A stretch of 64,000 nt of DNA, taken from NCBI RefSeq assembly GCF_020215645.1, contig NZ_CP084058.1, forward strand, positions 3,162,001 through 3,226,000, read 5' to 3'. The stretch is from Nonomuraea gerenzanensis. Its GTDB lineage: Bacteria > Actinomycetota > Actinomycetes > Streptosporangiales > Streptosporangiaceae. A program made the translations under genes and the position numbers. The notes under the pieces are model-generated. The model made no database searches. It had not been told where the DNA came from and worked only from the letters and a program-made list of their open reading frames with translations. This document shows positions 1 through 8,400 of the stretch, piece by piece. Position 1 is the stretch's first letter. Each line of letters starts with the position of its first letter.

Positions 1-156
1 GACCTCGGCCCCCGCCGCCCGAAGGGCGCGGGTGGTCTCCAGCCCGATCCCGGAGGCGCCGCCGGTGACGATGATCCGGCGCCCGGTCAGCTCGACCCCG
101 GCGAGAACCTCCGCAGCGGTGGTCTTGGCGTTGAAAGGGGTGGTGATGCGTGTCAT
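1..156 (-). CDS. Short-chain dehydrogenase/reductase, N-terminal part (runs off the window)
   Basis: The first 52 codons of a gene read leftwards out of the window. Residues 28-36 (IIVTGGASG) followed by IGLE form the TGxxxGIG dinucleotide-binding motif of the SDR Rossmann fold, so the protein is an NAD(P)-dependent oxidoreductase; the substrate cannot be told. The ATG at 154-156 is preceded, after 60 bases, by the oppositely oriented AraC regulator, a layout in which the regulator commonly controls the divergent oxidoreductase. The catalytic YxxxK region lies outside the window, so activity cannot be checked. Confidence 0.85.
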   Translation of the reverse strand, partial: MTRITTPFNAKTTAAEVLAGVELTGRRIIVTGGASGIGLETTRALRAAGAEV

Positions 157-181
157 GTCCACCACCGTATGCACCCCGATT

Positions 182-206
182 TGGACTCGGAATACTTGTG
201 AGTCCA
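182..206. promoter_or_regulatory. Candidate AraC operator in divergent promoter
   Basis: The 60-base gap between the SDR and AraC genes holds a perfect 7-base inverted repeat, TGGACTC at 182-188 and GAGTCCA at 200-206, with 11 bases between. It is less GC-rich than its surroundings and must overlap both promoters. Binding by the adjacent AraC protein is an inference from position. Confidence 0.4.
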
Positions 207-216
207 CTATGGTTGC

Positions 217-1164
217 GTGAACGTCCAGCAAGCTGATCCCCTGGAAGACGTGCTCACCCTCGTCGGCACGACCAGTCACCTGTCCGTCGGGCTGGTCGCC
301 GGCGGCAGGTGGGCGCTGGCGTTCCCGCCGCCCACGGGGGTCAAGTTCAACGCGGTACGCCGCGGCCACTGCGTGCTCACCGTGGACGGAGTGCCGGAGC
401 CGATCGAGCTGGCCGAGGGCGACTGCTTCCTGCTCGTCCGGCCGCGTGCCTTCACCCTGGCCAGCGAGCCGGGGGTGCGGCCCGTCCCGGCCCCTCCGTA
501 CTTCGCGGCGGCCACCGACGGGGTGGCCCGCGTGGGGGAGGGCGAGGACGTCGTCTTCGTCGGGGGCCGGTTCGGCTTCGGCGAGCGGGCCCAGGAGCTG
601 CTGCTCGACGTGCTGCCGCCGGTCATCCACGTGCCCGGCCGCACCCCCGAGGCGGCCACTGTACGCTGGGCGCTCGACCTGATCGACGCCGAGCTGCGCG
701 AGCGCCCGCTCGCCGCCACCCTGGTCGCCGAGCACCTCGCGCTCGTCATGCTGATCCACCTCCTGCGCCTGCACCTGATCACCGCCGGGCCCGGTGGCAC
801 CTCGGGCTGGCTGGCCGGGCTCACCGACCCGATCGTGGCCCCGGCGCTGCGCGCGGTGCACGCCCGCCCCGCCCACGCCTGGACGGTGTCCGAGCTGGCC
901 GCGGTGGCGGCGGTGTCCCGATCGACGCTGGCCGCCCGGTTCAAGCGGGTGGTGGGGCAGGGGCCGCTGGAGTACCTGACCGGCTGGCGGATCGAGCTGG
1001 CGGCCGACCGCCTGCGCCGTGGCGACGAGACGGTGGCGGCGATCGCCTCGCAGGTCGGCTACGGCTCGGTGAGCGCGCTGAGCAACGCGTTCAAGCGGAT
1101 CACCGGCGTGTCCCCGAGCGACTACCGCCGCTGGAAGTGCGAGGCGTCCCCGAGCCTGGCCTGA
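217..1164 (+). CDS. AraC-family transcriptional regulator with N-terminal cupin
   Basis: A 315-residue DNA-binding regulator. The N-terminal two thirds resemble the cupin-type sensor (Cupin_6/AraC-binding class) seen in regulators beside oxidoreductases. Residues of about 225-310 form the paired helix-turn-helix AraC domain: WTVSELAAVAAVSRSTLAARFK is the first, and a second HTH follows containing VAAIASQVGYGSVSALSNAFKR, with the signature ending at TGVSPSDYRR. The GTG at 217 is used because it is the first start in frame; no strong Shine-Dalgarno is visible, so a leaderless transcript is possible. It probably controls the divergent SDR gene and itself through the inverted repeat between them. 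Confidence 0.85.
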   Translation: MNVQQADPLEDVLTLVGTTSHLSVGLVAGGRWALAFPPPTGVKFNAVRRGHCVLTVDGVPEPIELAEGDCFLLVRPRAFTLASEPGVRPVPAPPYFAAATDGVARVGEGEDVVFVGGRFGFGERAQELLLDVLPPVIHVPGRTPEAATVRWALDLIDAELRERPLAATLVAEHLALVMLIHLLRLHLITAGPGGTSGWLAGLTDPIVAPALRAVHARPAHAWTVSELAAVAAVSRSTLAARFKRVVGQGPLEYLTGWRIELAADRLRRGDETVAAIASQVGYGSVSALSNAFKRITGVSPSDYRRWKCEASPSLA

Positions 1165-1220
1165 ACGCACTGCCCGAAGCGGAGCAGGACCATCCTGGAG
1201 CCGGGCGCCAGCGGGTCCTC

Positions 1221-2753
1221 CTAGCCGTGGACGGGGACCTCCGCGGTGTGGTCGGCCCGGGCCGGCAGCAGCAGCGCGGCGATGACCACGGCCACCGACA
1301 GCACCGCCCCGATGATGAAGGCCAGGCGCATGCCGTCGAGGCTGGCGAGCGCGTCGGTGACGCCCTCCGCCTTCAGCGCGTCGGCCCGCGCGCTCATCAC
1401 GGTGACCACGAGCGCGGTGCCGAAGGCCGCCGAGACCTGCTGCAACGTGCTCAGGATGGAGCTGCCGTGGGAGTAGAGGCGCGGCGGAACCGCCCCGAGC
1501 CCCAGGGTGAACACGGGGGTGAAGGTCGCGGCGAGGCTCACCATGAGCAGCGCGTGCATGCCGAGCAGCTGCCAGAACGGCGTGGTCATCGAGACCTGGG
1601 TGAACCCGGCGAGGGCGAGCATGATCCCGACGGCGCCGGGGACGACCAGCACCCGCCCGCCGAACTTGTCGAACAGGCGCCCCACGGTCGGGCCGAGCAG
1701 CCCCATCGCCAGGCCGCCCGGCATCACCAGCAGCCCGGTCTCCAGCGCGCTGAGCGCGCGGACGTTCTGCAGGTACAGCGGCAGCAGGATCATCGAGCCG
1801 AGCATCGCCATGAACGCCACCGACATCAGGATCAGCGCGACCGTGTAGGTGCGGTGCCGCAGCGTGCGCAGGTCCAGCAGCGGCACGCCGCGCTTCTGCA
1901 GCGACAGCTGCCGCACGACGAAGACGGCGATGGTGATCAGGCCGCCCGCCACGATCGCCGCGGCCAGCCGCACGTCACCGCCCTCGAACCGGCTCAGCCC
2001 GTAGACCAGGCCGCCGAACCCGGCCGCCGCGGTGACCACGCTGAACCAGTCGATGGTGCCGGCCTGCGGCTCCCCGACGTTCTTCAGTCGCTTCAGGCCA
2101 CCCCAGGTGATCAGCGCGGCGATCGGCAGCACCACGGCGAACAGCAACCGCCAGGACCCGAACTGGAGGATCACCCCCGAGACCGTCGGCCCCATCGCCG
2201 GCGCCACAGAGATGGCCAGCGTGACGTTGCCCATCACCCGGCCCCGGTCCGACTCGGGCACCACCTGCATCAACGTGGTCATCAGCAGCGGCATCATCAC
2301 GGCCGTGCCCGACGCCTGGACGATGCGGGCGCCGAGCAGCACCTCGAACGACGGCGCCACGATGGCCAGCGCCGTGCCGAGCAGGAACAGGCCCATCGCG
2401 GTGACGTACGCGCCGCGGGTGGAGACCCGCTGCAGGAACCATCCGGTGATGGGGATGACCGCGGCCATGGTCAGCATGAAGGCGGTGGAGAGCCACTGCG
2501 CGGTCTGCTCGGTGATGTGCAACGCGCTCATCAGCCGGGGGATCGCGTTGATCATGATCGTCTCGTTGAGAATGACCACGAACGTGGCCAGCACCAGCAG
2601 CCGGATCACGGCCGGGGTGCGCCCCGCGACGGCAGTGGGGTCGGCAGGCGGGTCGAGCTGTTTGCTGGGCACGGCACCTCGATCGGGGCTGTCGGACACT
2701 ATGCGGTCATGGCCGGGCTCGCGGCCCTGTGTCTCGTATGAGGTTGTTGTCAT
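1221..2753 (-). CDS. DHA2-family MFS multidrug exporter
   Basis: About 510 residues with a hydrophobic profile compatible with 14 membrane segments, as usual for the DHA2 drug:H+ antiporters (EmrB/LmrB/QacA type). Visible family features are an N-terminal helix VIRLLVLATFVVILNETIMI, the loop after TM2 GWFLQRVSTRGAYV, and a motif-C-like stretch VSGVILQFGSWRLLF near mid-protein, where SGV..Q.gsWRw.F is characteristic. The start is set at the ATG 2753, beginning MTTTSYETQ; no clear ribosome site precedes it and a GTG nine codons upstream is possible. It stands alone in its direction; substrate unknown. Exporters of this class often protect antibiotic producers, but nothing here shows that. Confidence 0.88.
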   Translation of the reverse strand: MTTTSYETQGREPGHDRIVSDSPDRGAVPSKQLDPPADPTAVAGRTPAVIRLLVLATFVVILNETIMINAIPRLMSALHITEQTAQWLSTAFMLTMAAVIPITGWFLQRVSTRGAYVTAMGLFLLGTALAIVAPSFEVLLGARIVQASGTAVMMPLLMTTLMQVVPESDRGRVMGNVTLAISVAPAMGPTVSGVILQFGSWRLLFAVVLPIAALITWGGLKRLKNVGEPQAGTIDWFSVVTAAAGFGGLVYGLSRFEGGDVRLAAAIVAGGLITIAVFVVRQLSLQKRGVPLLDLRTLRHRTYTVALILMSVAFMAMLGSMILLPLYLQNVRALSALETGLLVMPGGLAMGLLGPTVGRLFDKFGGRVLVVPGAVGIMLALAGFTQVSMTTPFWQLLGMHALLMVSLAATFTPVFTLGLGAVPPRLYSHGSSILSTLQQVSAAFGTALVVTVMSARADALKAEGVTDALASLDGMRLAFIIGAVLSVAVVIAALLLPARADHTAEVPVHG

Positions 2754-2977
2754 ACACAGACTGACCGGCGCCACCGACAAAACTCATCGACGACTCCCAA
2801 CATTGCGGCAAGAGCTGGGATATGTCACCAGCTTTTCCCCCATGGTGAACGTCGATCCCGCGCCCCCGCGCGTCAACGATCTGTATAGCGGCCGGCCACA
2901 GGCCGCGGAAGAGGTGTCGGCGCGACCAGATCTACGATCGCCCGCGGCTTCCGCGCCGCGGGCTGACGCCCCTCATG

Positions 2978-3015
2978 CCCTCCTTGCCGGCGATCGGCCT
3001 CGCGGGCAAGGAGGG
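2978..3015 (-). terminator. Hairpin after the 3021-3326 gene
   Basis: CCCTCCTTGCC (2978-2988) pairs perfectly with GGCAAGGAGGG (3005-3015) around a 16-base loop, directly downstream of the small leftward gene ending at 3021. A second perfect 8-bp hairpin (CCCGCGGC/GCCGCGGG, 2941-2962) follows. Neither has a U tract, as is common for actinomycete terminators. The rest of 2754-2977 shows no gene. Confidence 0.4.
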
Positions 3016-3020
3016 ACCCA

Positions 3021-3326
3021 TCACCTGAGATCCGAGGCGATGAAACTGTGCTGCCGGAACCGGGCCTCCCTTTCGGCGCGGTCGGTTTCCTCGGGGGTGA
3101 GCCAGCGTCGCAGAATGTGCGGAAAAAGGTCGATATCAATGGAGCTGGGGCGATATCCGCCCGGGTCGTCCACTCGCCGATAGCAGACCTGGGGGAGCGC
3201 CGAGGCGGTGGTGCCGGAAATCTGCGTGATCAGGCAGCGCGCGGGCCGATCACCGTGCTCGGAATCCGATTCCCATTCCAGCGCGTGTTCGAACCATCTT
3301 CCTTTTTCGGGGGAGGTGTCTTCCAT
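3021..3326 (-). CDS. Small hypothetical protein (101 aa)
   Basis: A 101-residue acidic, mostly hydrophilic protein with no signal peptide or membrane segment; I do not recognise the family. It starts MEDTSPEKGRWFEHALEWES and contains RCLITQISGT and RPSSIDIDLFPHILRRWL, which read like a folded domain. Base composition is less GC-biased than its neighbours. The start at 3326 has no good ribosome site, so the 5' end is uncertain. It lies downstream of and in the same direction as the XRE-cupin regulator, 79 bases away, and could be its partner, as small proteins often sit beside actinomycete XRE regulators; it is not a DUF397 protein by sight. Confidence 0.6.
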   Translation of the reverse strand: MEDTSPEKGRWFEHALEWESDSEHGDRPARCLITQISGTTASALPQVCYRRVDDPGGYRPSSIDIDLFPHILRRWLTPEETDRAEREARFRQHSFIASDLR

Positions 3327-3405
3327 CTGTTCATTATCTGCACAGGGCGCGCGGTGACGCACGGTAAACGCCCGATCTCGTATCGTTCCCCACCTTGTGC
3401 GGCGC

Positions 3406-3984
3406 TCAGTGCTCGGCCGGCGCCACGTGCGCGCGCTCTCCCTGCGCCCCGAACAACGTGAGCACCTCCGCCGGCTGGTCGCCGGCGCTGCCGATCCAGT
3501 GCGGTATCCGCGTGTCGAACTCCGCGGCCTCTCCCACGCCGAGCTGGAACTCCTGCTCGCCGAGCACGAACCTGACCTGCCCGTTGAGGACGTAGAACCA
3601 CTCGTAACCCTCATGGGTCTGCGGCTTCGTCGTGGGCGACCGGCCGGCCGGCGGATAGATCACCTTGTACGCCTGGACGCCGCCCGGCCGCCTGGTGAGC
3701 GGCACCAGCACCAGCCCGGCGCGCCGCACCGGCCGCAGATGGATGCGCGGGTCACCGGTGGGCGGGGCCGCGACGAGGTCGTCGAGCGGCACGCCGTGCG
3801 CCCTGGCCAGCGGGAGCAACTGCTCCAGCGTGGGACGGAGCTTGCCGTTCTCCAGGCGGGACAGGGTGCTGGCGGTGAGGCCGGTCTCGGCGGCCAGCGC
3901 CACGAGCGTGGCGCCCCGCGCCCGGCGCAGGGCCCGCAGGCGGGGGCCCACTCCGGCCAGAACGTCTTCCGCAGGATGGTCCAT
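3406..3984 (-). CDS. XRE-family regulator with C-terminal cupin
   Basis: A 192-residue transcription factor. Residues of about 10-65 are a lambda-repressor-type helix-turn-helix (RLRALRRARGATLVALAAETG followed by LTASTLSRLENGKLRPTLEQLL). The C-terminal half is a small cupin: THEGYEWFYVLNGQVRFVLGEQEFQLGVGEAAEFDTRIPHWIG keeps the G(X)5HXH-like and second cupin motifs in relaxed form, so it could sense a small ligand or metal. ATG 3984 is chosen over an upstream in-frame ATG because it gives the normal family N-terminus. It is divergent from the methyltransferase-DinB pair, its most likely target. Confidence 0.85.
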   Translation of the reverse strand: MDHPAEDVLAGVGPRLRALRRARGATLVALAAETGLTASTLSRLENGKLRPTLEQLLPLARAHGVPLDDLVAAPPTGDPRIHLRPVRRAGLVLVPLTRRPGGVQAYKVIYPPAGRSPTTKPQTHEGYEWFYVLNGQVRFVLGEQEFQLGVGEAAEFDTRIPHWIGSAGDQPAEVLTLFGAQGERAHVAPAEH

Positions 3985-4004
3985 GGCACCGATAATGCGG
4001 ATCC

Positions 4005-4018
4005 GCAACTTTTCTTGC
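4005..4018. promoter_or_regulatory. Candidate operator between XRE regulator and methyltransferase
   Basis: GCAA (4005-4008) and TTGC (4015-4018) form a short inverted repeat around CTTTTC in an AT-richer island of the 107-base divergent gap. It is a plausible XRE operator or part of a promoter; the arms are short, so chance is not excluded. Confidence 0.25.
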
Positions 4019-4091
4019 AAGCCCGGAACGGTGGCGGTGATGCTGCTGGTACGTGGCCGGGGCCGCCGGCCGTACGAGAAGGGCGACGCAG

Positions 4092-4787
4092 ATGGACACC
4101 ACCCGACAGGACAACGCCGACGCGGCGCCGGGCGAGGACGCGACGGGCCTCGGTCGCCCGGCGGAGGGCGAGGACGCCGCGGGGTTCTGGGAGCGGCTCT
4201 ACCGCGCCCGCCCCGCCCTGAACCCGCGCGTCAACCCGCTGCTGGCCGAGACCGCCACCCCCCTGACCCCAGGCGCCGCCCTGGACCTGGGCTGCGGCGC
4301 CGGCGGCGACACGCTCTGGCTCGCCGGGCGAGGCTGGCACGTCACCGCCGTGGACATCTCTGCCACCGCCGTCCGACGGCTCAGGCAGCGCGCCGACACC
4401 CTCGGCCTCGGGGCCCGGATCACCACCGAGCAGCACGACCTCGCGGACACCTTCCCGGCAGGCGAGTTCGACCTCGTCTCCGCCCAGTACCTGCACACCC
4501 CGTTCGCGTTCCCGCGCGACCGCGTCCTGCGCACCGCCGCCCACGCCCTGCGCCCCGGCGGCCTGCTGCTGATCGTCGACCACGGCTCCACCGCCCCCTG
4601 GTCCTGGAAGCAGGACCCCGGCGCCCACTTCCCGACCCCCGCCGAGCTCGCCGCCGGCCTCGGCCTCGACCCGGCCCGCTGGCCCGTCCTGTGCGCCGAC
4701 CTGCCCAGCCGCCAGGCCACGGGGCCCACCGGCGAGACCGCCACCGTCATCGACAACGTCCTGCTCCTCCAGCGAGGCGCCGCATGA
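4092..4787 (+). CDS. Class I SAM-dependent methyltransferase
   Basis: A 231-residue methyltransferase. ALDLGCGAGGDTLWLAGRGWHVTAVDIS contains SAM motif I (DLGCGAGGDT) and the acidic residue at the end of strand 2 (VDIS); HALRPGGLLLIVDH is motif IV/V-like post-motif. It resembles the TehB/thiopurine-type small-molecule methyltransferases rather than rRNA or protein enzymes. ATG 4092 has AGAAGGG a few bases upstream and is preferred to an in-frame ATG 39 bases earlier. The stop overlaps the next start (ATGA), so the two are translationally coupled. Divergent from the XRE-cupin regulator. The substrate is unknown. Confidence 0.85.
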   Translation: MDTTRQDNADAAPGEDATGLGRPAEGEDAAGFWERLYRARPALNPRVNPLLAETATPLTPGAALDLGCGAGGDTLWLAGRGWHVTAVDISATAVRRLRQRADTLGLGARITTEQHDLADTFPAGEFDLVSAQYLHTPFAFPRDRVLRTAAHALRPGGLLLIVDHGSTAPWSWKQDPGAHFPTPAELAAGLGLDPARWPVLCADLPSRQATGPTGETATVIDNVLLLQRGAA

Positions 4788-5284
4788 CCGCCCCGAGCCG
4801 CCCGCGCCGACCCACGGACACCGGGCCCCCGCGAACCGGCGCCGGCGAGAAGGCCACCCTGCGGGGCTTTCTCGACTACCTGCGCGAGTCGATCGCCGCC
4901 AAGGTCGTCGGCGTGCCGGAGCCGCAGGTCAGGACGGCCGCCGTGCCGTCCGGCACCAGCCTGCTCGGGCTGCTGAAGCACCTGGCGTCCGTCGAGCGGT
5001 TCTACCTCCTCGGCGAGGACGCCGGCGACTGGCAGGCGACCATGCGCCCGTCCGCGCACGACACGGTGGACGGCGTGCTCGCCGACTACCGCGCGACGGC
5101 CGAGCGCGCGAACCAGGTCATCGACGCCTGCCACGACCTGTCGGCCCCAGCCCCGCGAGCCCCGCGCCCCGGGCCGGCGCCGTCGATGCGCTGGGTGCTG
5201 GTGCACCTGATCGAGGAGACCGGCAGGCACGCCGGTCACGCGGACATTCTGCGCGAACAGCTCGACGGCTCCACCGGCCGCTGA
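4784..5284 (+). CDS. DinB-superfamily protein (DUF664 type)
   Basis: A 166-residue four-helix-bundle protein. The central run LLGLLKHLASVERFYL and the C-terminal VLVHLIEETGRHAGHADILREQLDG are characteristic of the actinomycete DUF664 branch of DinB, with the three histidine-type metal ligands at H in KHLASVE, and at HLIEETGRHAGH. Enzymes of this superfamily include mycothiol-dependent transferases; whether this one uses mycothiol is not shown. ATG 4784 overlaps the methyltransferase stop by four bases. The first 25 residues are proline/arginine-rich and probably disordered. Confidence 0.82.
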   Translation: MTAPSRPRRPTDTGPPRTGAGEKATLRGFLDYLRESIAAKVVGVPEPQVRTAAVPSGTSLLGLLKHLASVERFYLLGEDAGDWQATMRPSAHDTVDGVLADYRATAERANQVIDACHDLSAPAPRAPRPGPAPSMRWVLVHLIEETGRHAGHADILREQLDGSTGR

Positions 5285-5356
5285 ACGCCGCCAAATGAGC
5301 ATTATTCGCAACAAATAGCAGAAATGCTAGAAATCGGCGACAATCAAGTTGAATGT

Positions 5357-5371
5357 CTTTTCGGCGAAAAG
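5357..5371. promoter_or_regulatory. Palindrome upstream of the STAND-kinase gene
   Basis: CTTTTC-GGC-GAAAAG is a perfect 6-base inverted repeat about 35 bases before the GTG at 5407. It sits in a 122-base gap (5285-5406) that is markedly AT-richer than the surrounding DNA. It is well placed to be an operator for the large gene downstream; no cognate regulator is evident. Confidence 0.35.
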
Positions 5372-5406
5372 TCGCTGATGCGTAAACTTCCGCTGCGCGC
5401 GGGAAC

Positions 5407-8400
5407 GTGACTAATATTGGCGATCCTATGGTGAACCAGCATTCCCGGCGGCACGGCAATTTGCACTCCGAACTGACGACCTTCGTCGGGCGTGCCCGCC
5501 TGCTCGCCAACCTCAAACGGCACCTCGGCGGTTCGCGGCTGGTCACCGTCACCGGCATCGGCGGCGTGGGCAAGTCCCGCACCGTGCTGCATCTGGCGCA
5601 CCAGGTGCGCCCGCACTACCCCGACGGGGTCTGGTTCGCCGATCTGGCCAGCTTGCAGGACGCGGGCATGGTCAAGCACACGATCGCCTACGCGCTGGGC
5701 ATCGCCGACCAGTCCTCGCGGGCGGAGTCGGAGTCGTTGTCGGAGTGGGTGGGGCGGCGCAACATGCTGCTCATCATCGACAGCTGCGAGCACCTGATCC
5801 ACAGTTGTGCCGAGCTGGTGCACGAGCTGCTGGAGGCGGCGCCCCACCTGAAGGTGCTGGCCACCAGCCGCCAGTCGCTGCACCTGCCCTACGAGCACGT
5901 CGTGCCGGTGCCGCCGCTGCAGGTGCCGGGCGACGACCCGGGCGAGAGCCTGTTCGCCAACGAGTCCGTGCGGCTCTTCGCCGCCAGGGCGGTCGCCGGT
6001 GTGCCCGACTTCGCGCTCGACGGGGACAACATCGCGCCGGTGGCCGAGCTGTGCCGCAGGCTCGACGGCATCCCTCTCGCCATCGAGCTGGCGGCGGTGC
6101 GGCTGCGGGCGCTGTCGGTGGAGCAGATCCTGGGGCTGCTGGCCGACCGGTTCAGCCTGCTGGCCGGCGCGAGCCGCACGGCGCTGCCCCGCCACCAGAC
6201 GCTGCGGGCCACGATCAACTGGAGCCACGAGCTGTGCGAGCCGCCCGAGCGGCTGCTGTGGGCGCGGTTGTCGGTCTTCGCGGGCGACTTCCAGCTCGAC
6301 GCGGCCCGATTCGTCTGCTCCGACGAGCGGCTGCCGCCGGAGCACGTCCCCGCCCTGCTCGGGGAGCTGGTGGAGAAGTCGATCCTGCTCTTCAAGAACG
6401 ACCGCGACGGCGGGCGCTACCGGCTGATCGACACCCTGGCCGAGTACGGCGCCGAATCGCTCGCCCAGCTCGGCCAGTCCGAGCAGCTACGCCGGCGGCA
6501 CCTGGAGTACTACCTGAGCCTGGCCCAGCGCAGCGAGGACGCCTGGTCGGGGGCGCGGCAGATCTACTGGTTCGTCCGCATGCGCCAGGAGCGCGAGAAC
6601 GTCCGCGTCGCGCTGGATCACGCGCTGAAGTCGGCGGGCAGGCAGGTGCTGGCGCTGCGGCTGCTGTCGTCGTTGTGGTTCATGTGGGTGTGCTGCGGTT
6701 TCGCCCGCGAGGGCCGCCTGTACCTGGAGCGGGCGCTGGAGGCCAACCCTGCGGTGAGCAGGGAACGGTGCAAGGCGCTGTGGGTGCTGTCCTACGTCAA
6801 GTCCGCGCAGGGCGACAGCGCGGGCGCGCTGGCGGCGGCCGAGAGGTGCAACGCCGAGGCGGTCGAGATCGGCGACTGGCGGGCGGTCATCCTGGCCTCG
6901 AAGATGCAGGGCACGGCGGCGCTGCTGCAGGGCGACCTGCAGAAGGCCAGCGCGCTGCTGGGCATGGCGATCAAGTTCAACGGCGAGACCAGAGAGCTGA
7001 ACCCCGGCCTGCTGCCCGCGATCGTCGAGCAGTCGATCGTGCTGACCGCGCAGGGCGAGCTGTCCGAGGCCGAGTCGCTGCTGCAGGACTGCCTGCAGTT
7101 GTGCGAGGAGTGCGGCGAGCTGTGGGTCAGCTCGCACGCGCACTGGGTGCTCGCGGACAACAGGCTCGCGACCGAACGGCTCGACGAGGCGCTGTTCAGC
7201 GTCAGGCAGAGCCTGCGCATCAAGCGCGACTTCCACGACACGCTGGGCACGCTGCTGGCGCTGGAGACGGCGGCGCGGATCTTCGTGGCGCTGCGGCACC
7301 TGCCCGTGGCCGCCCGGCTCCTGGGGGCCTTGCAGGACAACTGGCGCACGGTCGGGTCGCCGCAGATGGGCGCCGGCTGGATGGCGGGTCAGCACGACAC
7401 GTGCGTGCAGGAGTGCCGGCGGCAGCTGGGCGAGCTGGCCTACAAGGACGCCTTCGAGGAGGGCGCCCGCCTCGACCTCGCCGAGGCGACCGCGCTCGCC
7501 CTCGGCGAGCGGGACGTGCTCGACTCCACCGCGCTGGAGATCAGGGTCACCGATGGCGACGACGACGCGTTCGCCAAGGTGGAGGACGCTGTCGTGCAGG
7601 TCGCCGGCGCCTTCGGCTTCGAGGTGCCCACGGCCGACCGGGCCCGCGACGACCGCTATGTGATGAGATCTCGGGCCGGCTCCACGGACCGCCCCGTCGA
7701 TGAGCGGCTGGAGGAGCTGTTCCACGCCCTGCACGACGAGAGCCCGCGAGGCGAGCGGGCCTGGTCCGGCGTCGTCAGAGCCCTCGTCGCGGCCCTGGAG
7801 GAGGTGAACCGCGCGGCGGTGCTGGTCGAGCAGACGCTGCTGGTCAAGGTGAACGGCAAGCGGGTGATCAGGCGGCTGTCGGCGGCGGAGCAGGCCTACC
7901 TGGACAACCACCGCGTGCTGCTCAACGACCCCGCGGCCCTGCTGCACGAGCTCGACCAACTGGAGGCCGACGGAAGGCCGGTCCCGTTCCGCCGGGCCGT
8001 CCACGACGATCGCGAGCTGATGCTGGCGCACCTGGGGGAGCCGGCGGCGCGGGCCCTGGCCGGCCTGGCCGACCGCGACTTCGAGGTCTCCGTCAGCACG
8101 CCCCTCTGGGTGCGCAGCGGCCACACCGAGAGCCGGCTGCTCGCGCTGATCGTCAAGCCCCCGCCCGGGAGCGACGAGCGGACGAGCAAGGTCGTGGCCA
8201 AGACGTGCCCGCCCGGCCCGCCGTCCCGCGAGCCGGCGCAGCACGACCGGGCGTGGCGGGAGAGCCCCGTGAGGTTCCGCAAGGAGCACCTGGTCCGGCT
8301 CAAGCAGTTCTCGCCGCCCATGGAGGGCGGGGGACACGTGCTCCTGATGGACGTCGCCGGTGGCGGCTTCGCCACGACGTGCCAGCTCGCGGAGCTGGAG

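Noticed and set aside
309..2741. An open frame of about 810 codons on the plus strand
   Set aside because: It is Arg/Gly/His-rich, antisense or out of frame to the AraC and MFS genes, and has no recognisable domain; long shadow frames are expected at this GC content.
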